A stretch of 8,125 nt of DNA from Chitinophaga pinensis. Its GTDB lineage: Bacteria > Bacteroidota > Bacteroidia > Chitinophagales > Chitinophagaceae. Every line of letters begins with the position of its first letter. Position 1 is the first letter of the stretch. A program made the position numbers and the translations under genes. The DNA lies in contig CAMCBE010000082.1 in assembly GCA_945872805.1 (NCBI GenBank), positions 1-8,125 on the forward strand, in the 5' to 3' direction. This document shows, piece by piece, positions 6,511 to 8,125 of the stretch. The notes under the pieces were generated by a model that was given only the letters and a program-made list of their open reading frames with translations, did no database searches and was not told the DNA's origin.

Positions 6511-6535
6511 TTAATAACAATCTAAATAACTGACT

Positions 6536-6628
6536 ATGCCTTGCGGTAAAAAAAGAAAACGTCATAAGATAGCAACACATAAACGCAAAAAGAGGTTGAG
6601 AAAGAACCGTCATAAGAAAAGAAAATAG
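6536..6628 (+). CDS. 30-residue highly basic protein, COX24/AURKAIP1-like (mS38/bS22-type) candidate ribosomal protein
   Basis: A 30-codon ORF starts at ATG 6536 and stops with TAG at 6626-6628. It begins MPCGKKRKRHKIATHKRKKR and ends LRKNRHKKRK. About two thirds of the residues are Lys, Arg or His, and there is no acidic residue. The KKRKRHK...HKRKKRLRKNRHKKR pattern matches the COX24/AURKAIP1 C-terminal motif, which is found in the mitochondrial small-subunit protein mS38 and in the ~33-residue mycobacterial bS22 near the decoding centre. I infer that it is a small-subunit ribosomal protein or rRNA-binding peptide. Very similar short ORFs annotated with this domain occur in Bacteroidota genomes to my knowledge. 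It lies 25 bp after the TPR gene and upstream of the RNase gene. It is easily missed by gene callers because of its length. Confidence 0.8.
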   Translation: MPCGKKRKRHKIATHKRKKRLRKNRHKKRK

Positions 6629-6670
6629 TATTTAGTTCTTTTGATTTTTACATTAGACACGTATATAGGC

Positions 6671-6701
6671 GCATGACAGTTACCTAAATTAGCTGTCATG
6701 C
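6671..6701 (+). terminator. Hairpin between the small basic ORF and the RNase gene (terminator or 5'-leader element)
   Basis: GCATGACAG (6671-6679) is perfectly complementary to CTGTCATGC (6693-6701). A G-T wobble and two A-T pairs extend the stem to 12 bp around a 7-nt loop (6683-6689). ATCCTTTTAAG follows, a short, imperfect T run. It could end transcription of the HU-TPR-small ORF unit. It also lies only 33 bp before the RNase start codon, so it could instead be a leader structure that the RNase itself cleaves to control its own mRNA, as RNase E does with its leader in E. coli. The sequence does not decide between these. Confidence 0.55.
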
Positions 6702-6734
6702 ATCCTTTTAAGTGTACACCTCTTATCTTTCCAA

Positions 6735-8125
6735 TTGAACAAGGAACTTGTCATAAACGCATCTGTACAGGGCGTTGAGATTGCCCTGCTAGAAGACAAA
6801 AAACTGGCTGAACTTCATAATGAAAAAATTGATGCCAGTTTTGCTGTGGGTGACCTCTATTTGGGTAAGGTCAAGAAACTAATCCCAGGGCTTAACGCCG
6901 CTTTCGTTGATGTTGGATTTGAGAAAGATGCTTTCCTGCATTATACTGACTTAAGTCCGTTCTGCAAATCACTCTTGAAGTTTACACAAATTTCAATCAA
7001 TACCCCTGTCCAAAGTCAGCGAGACTTTTCTCATTTTACCGTTGAGCCGGAGATTGTTAAGACAGGAAAAATCAATGAAGTCTTAGGACAAAAACCGAAT
7101 GTACTGGTTCAGATTTTAAAAGAACCGATTGCAGCAAAAGGTCCGAGACTAAGTTGTGAAATCTCCCTACCAGGAAGATTTGTTGTGATTACGCCATTCA
7201 ATGATATCATCGCGGTTTCACGCAAGATTCATTCTTCAGAGGAGCGTAAACGACTTCAAAAAATTATTGAAGCGATCAAGCCAAAAAACTTTGGTGTTAT
7301 TGTAAGAACGGCTGCTGAAGGAAAAAATACGGCGGAACTCCATGAAGATTTAAATTCACTGTTCAGCAAGTGGAGGAATATACAAGAAAACTTAAGTGGC
7401 GCAGTACCTCCTCATAAAGTAATGAGTGAGCAAACTAAAACAACGAGTATACTCAGGGATTTATTAAATGCCGACTTTAATAGAATTGTGGTGAACGACA
7501 AACAGATATATGATGATGCAAAGTCATATATCCAGCGCATAGCTCCCGATAAAGCTGATATAGTGCAACTCTATAGCAGTACTGCTCCAATTTTTGATCA
7601 TTTTGGTATTACGAAACAAGTAAAAGGAGCCTTTGGTAAAACAGTTAACTTACCTAGTGGCGCCTATTTAATAATAGAACATACAGAAGCGTTGCATGTT
7701 GTAGACGTAAATAGCGGTTATAAAAGTGTTAGCAACAACCAGGAAGAGAATGCGCTTCAAACTAATTTAGAGGCCGCTGAAGAGATTGCTAGGCAGCTTA
7801 GGCTTCGTGATATTGGTGGTATTATTGTCGTTGACTTCATCGACATGAAACTTCCAGAAAATAAAAAGAAGTTAAATGAGGCCATGGAGGAATTCATGAA
7901 AGCCGATAGGGCTAAGCATGCAGTTCTTGCCATTACAAAATTCGGTTTGATGCAGTTGACAAGACAACGCATGAAGCCTGAGATGAACATCAATACGCAG
8001 GAGCAGTGCCCATCTTGTCAAGGAACGGGTAAAATATCTTCTGCATTGGTCCTTGAGGATGAAATCGAAAAAAACATCAGTTACTTAAGTGAGCAGAAGC
8101 ATAAATCGCTCAACATAACAGTCCA
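6735..8125 (+). CDS. rng: Rne/Rng-family endoribonuclease (RNase G/E), 3' end beyond window
   Basis: There are 463 complete codons, open at the right edge. The chosen start is TTG at 6735, giving MNKELVINASVQGVEIALLEDKKLAELH, the family N-terminus. An in-frame TAG lies upstream at 6690-6692 and there is no ATG between. The enzyme cuts AU-rich single-stranded RNA and matures rRNA in the cytoplasm. An S1 domain spans about 36-130 (VGDLYLGKVKKLIPGLNAAFVDVGFEKDAFLH). A 5'-phosphate sensor VIVRT has Arg191/Thr192. The DNase I-like catalytic part has VVDVNSG with Asp324 and VVDFIDM with Asp370, matching RNase E Asp303 and Asp346. The Zn-link CPSCQGTG has Cys425/Cys428. No long RNase E-type scaffold tail can be judged because the end is missing; RNase G is the simpler reading. 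It follows the small basic ORF by 106 bp containing a hairpin. Confidence 0.94.
   Translation, partial: MNKELVINASVQGVEIALLEDKKLAELHNEKIDASFAVGDLYLGKVKKLIPGLNAAFVDVGFEKDAFLHYTDLSPFCKSLLKFTQISINTPVQSQRDFSHFTVEPEIVKTGKINEVLGQKPNVLVQILKEPIAAKGPRLSCEISLPGRFVVITPFNDIIAVSRKIHSSEERKRLQKIIEAIKPKNFGVIVRTAAEGKNTAELHEDLNSLFSKWRNIQENLSGAVPPHKVMSEQTKTTSILRDLLNADFNRIVVNDKQIYDDAKSYIQRIAPDKADIVQLYSSTAPIFDHFGITKQVKGAFGKTVNLPSGAYLIIEHTEALHVVDVNSGYKSVSNNQEENALQTNLEAAEEIARQLRLRDIGGIIVVDFIDMKLPENKKKLNEAMEEFMKADRAKHAVLAITKFGLMQLTRQRMKPEMNINTQEQCPSCQGTGKISSALVLEDEIEKNISYLSEQKHKSLNITV

Noticed and set aside
7757..7993. Minus-strand open frame inside the RNase gene
   Set aside because: It is a shadow of the catalytic region of rng, which carries conserved active-site residues in the plus frame.

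Overview
The window looks like a chromosomal segment from a member of the Bacteroidota, probably of the Cytophagia/Cytophagales or a related gliding group. The evidence is a gliding/type IX secretion gene pair (gldE-gldD), the characteristic neighbourhood mutY <- -> HU - TPR - small basic ORF - rng, A-rich translation starts without Shine-Dalgarno sequences, and a match to the Bacteroidota promoter consensus TTG-N20-TAnnTTTG. The genes are AT-rich and look like ordinary core genome. I see no transposase, prophage, tRNA, rRNA or CRISPR array.

Block 1 (1-1769, + strand) is the 3' end of an arginine operon: the C-terminal part of an M20-family ArgE-like deacylase, then a complete argH (argininosuccinate lyase) 25 bp downstream.

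The convergent junction (about 1771-2025) is the oddest part of the window. It is a compact, GC-richer array made almost entirely of degenerate 7-bp units. These are organised into three higher-order modules (A, B and C) that recur in the order A1-B1-C1-A2-B2-A3-B3-C2. No coding or IS structure explains it, and it runs right up to the stop codon of gldD.

Block 2 (2026-5159, - strand) reads mutY -> gldE -> gldD. MutY is an adenine DNA glycosylase with all catalytic and Fe-S residues. GldE is a CNNM/CBS/CorC-type membrane protein and GldD a lipoprotein; the pair is required for gliding and T9SS function in Flavobacterium. The ssb gene that I recall between mutY and gldE in many relatives is not here.

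The divergent intergenic region (5160-5316) carries a good minus-strand promoter candidate for mutY. Block 3 (5317-8125, + strand) encodes an HU/IHF-type DNA-binding protein, a membrane-anchored TPR protein, a 30-residue, extremely basic protein resembling the COX24/AURKAIP1 (mS38, bS22) ribosomal-protein motif, and an Rne/Rng-family ribonuclease. The ribonuclease starts at TTG, is preceded by a strong hairpin, and runs off the right edge. The small basic protein next to an rRNA-processing RNase suggests a ribosome/RNA-maturation cluster.

I found no convincing new multi-gene system. The best candidates for something under-described are the composite heptamer array and the 30-aa basic ORF.
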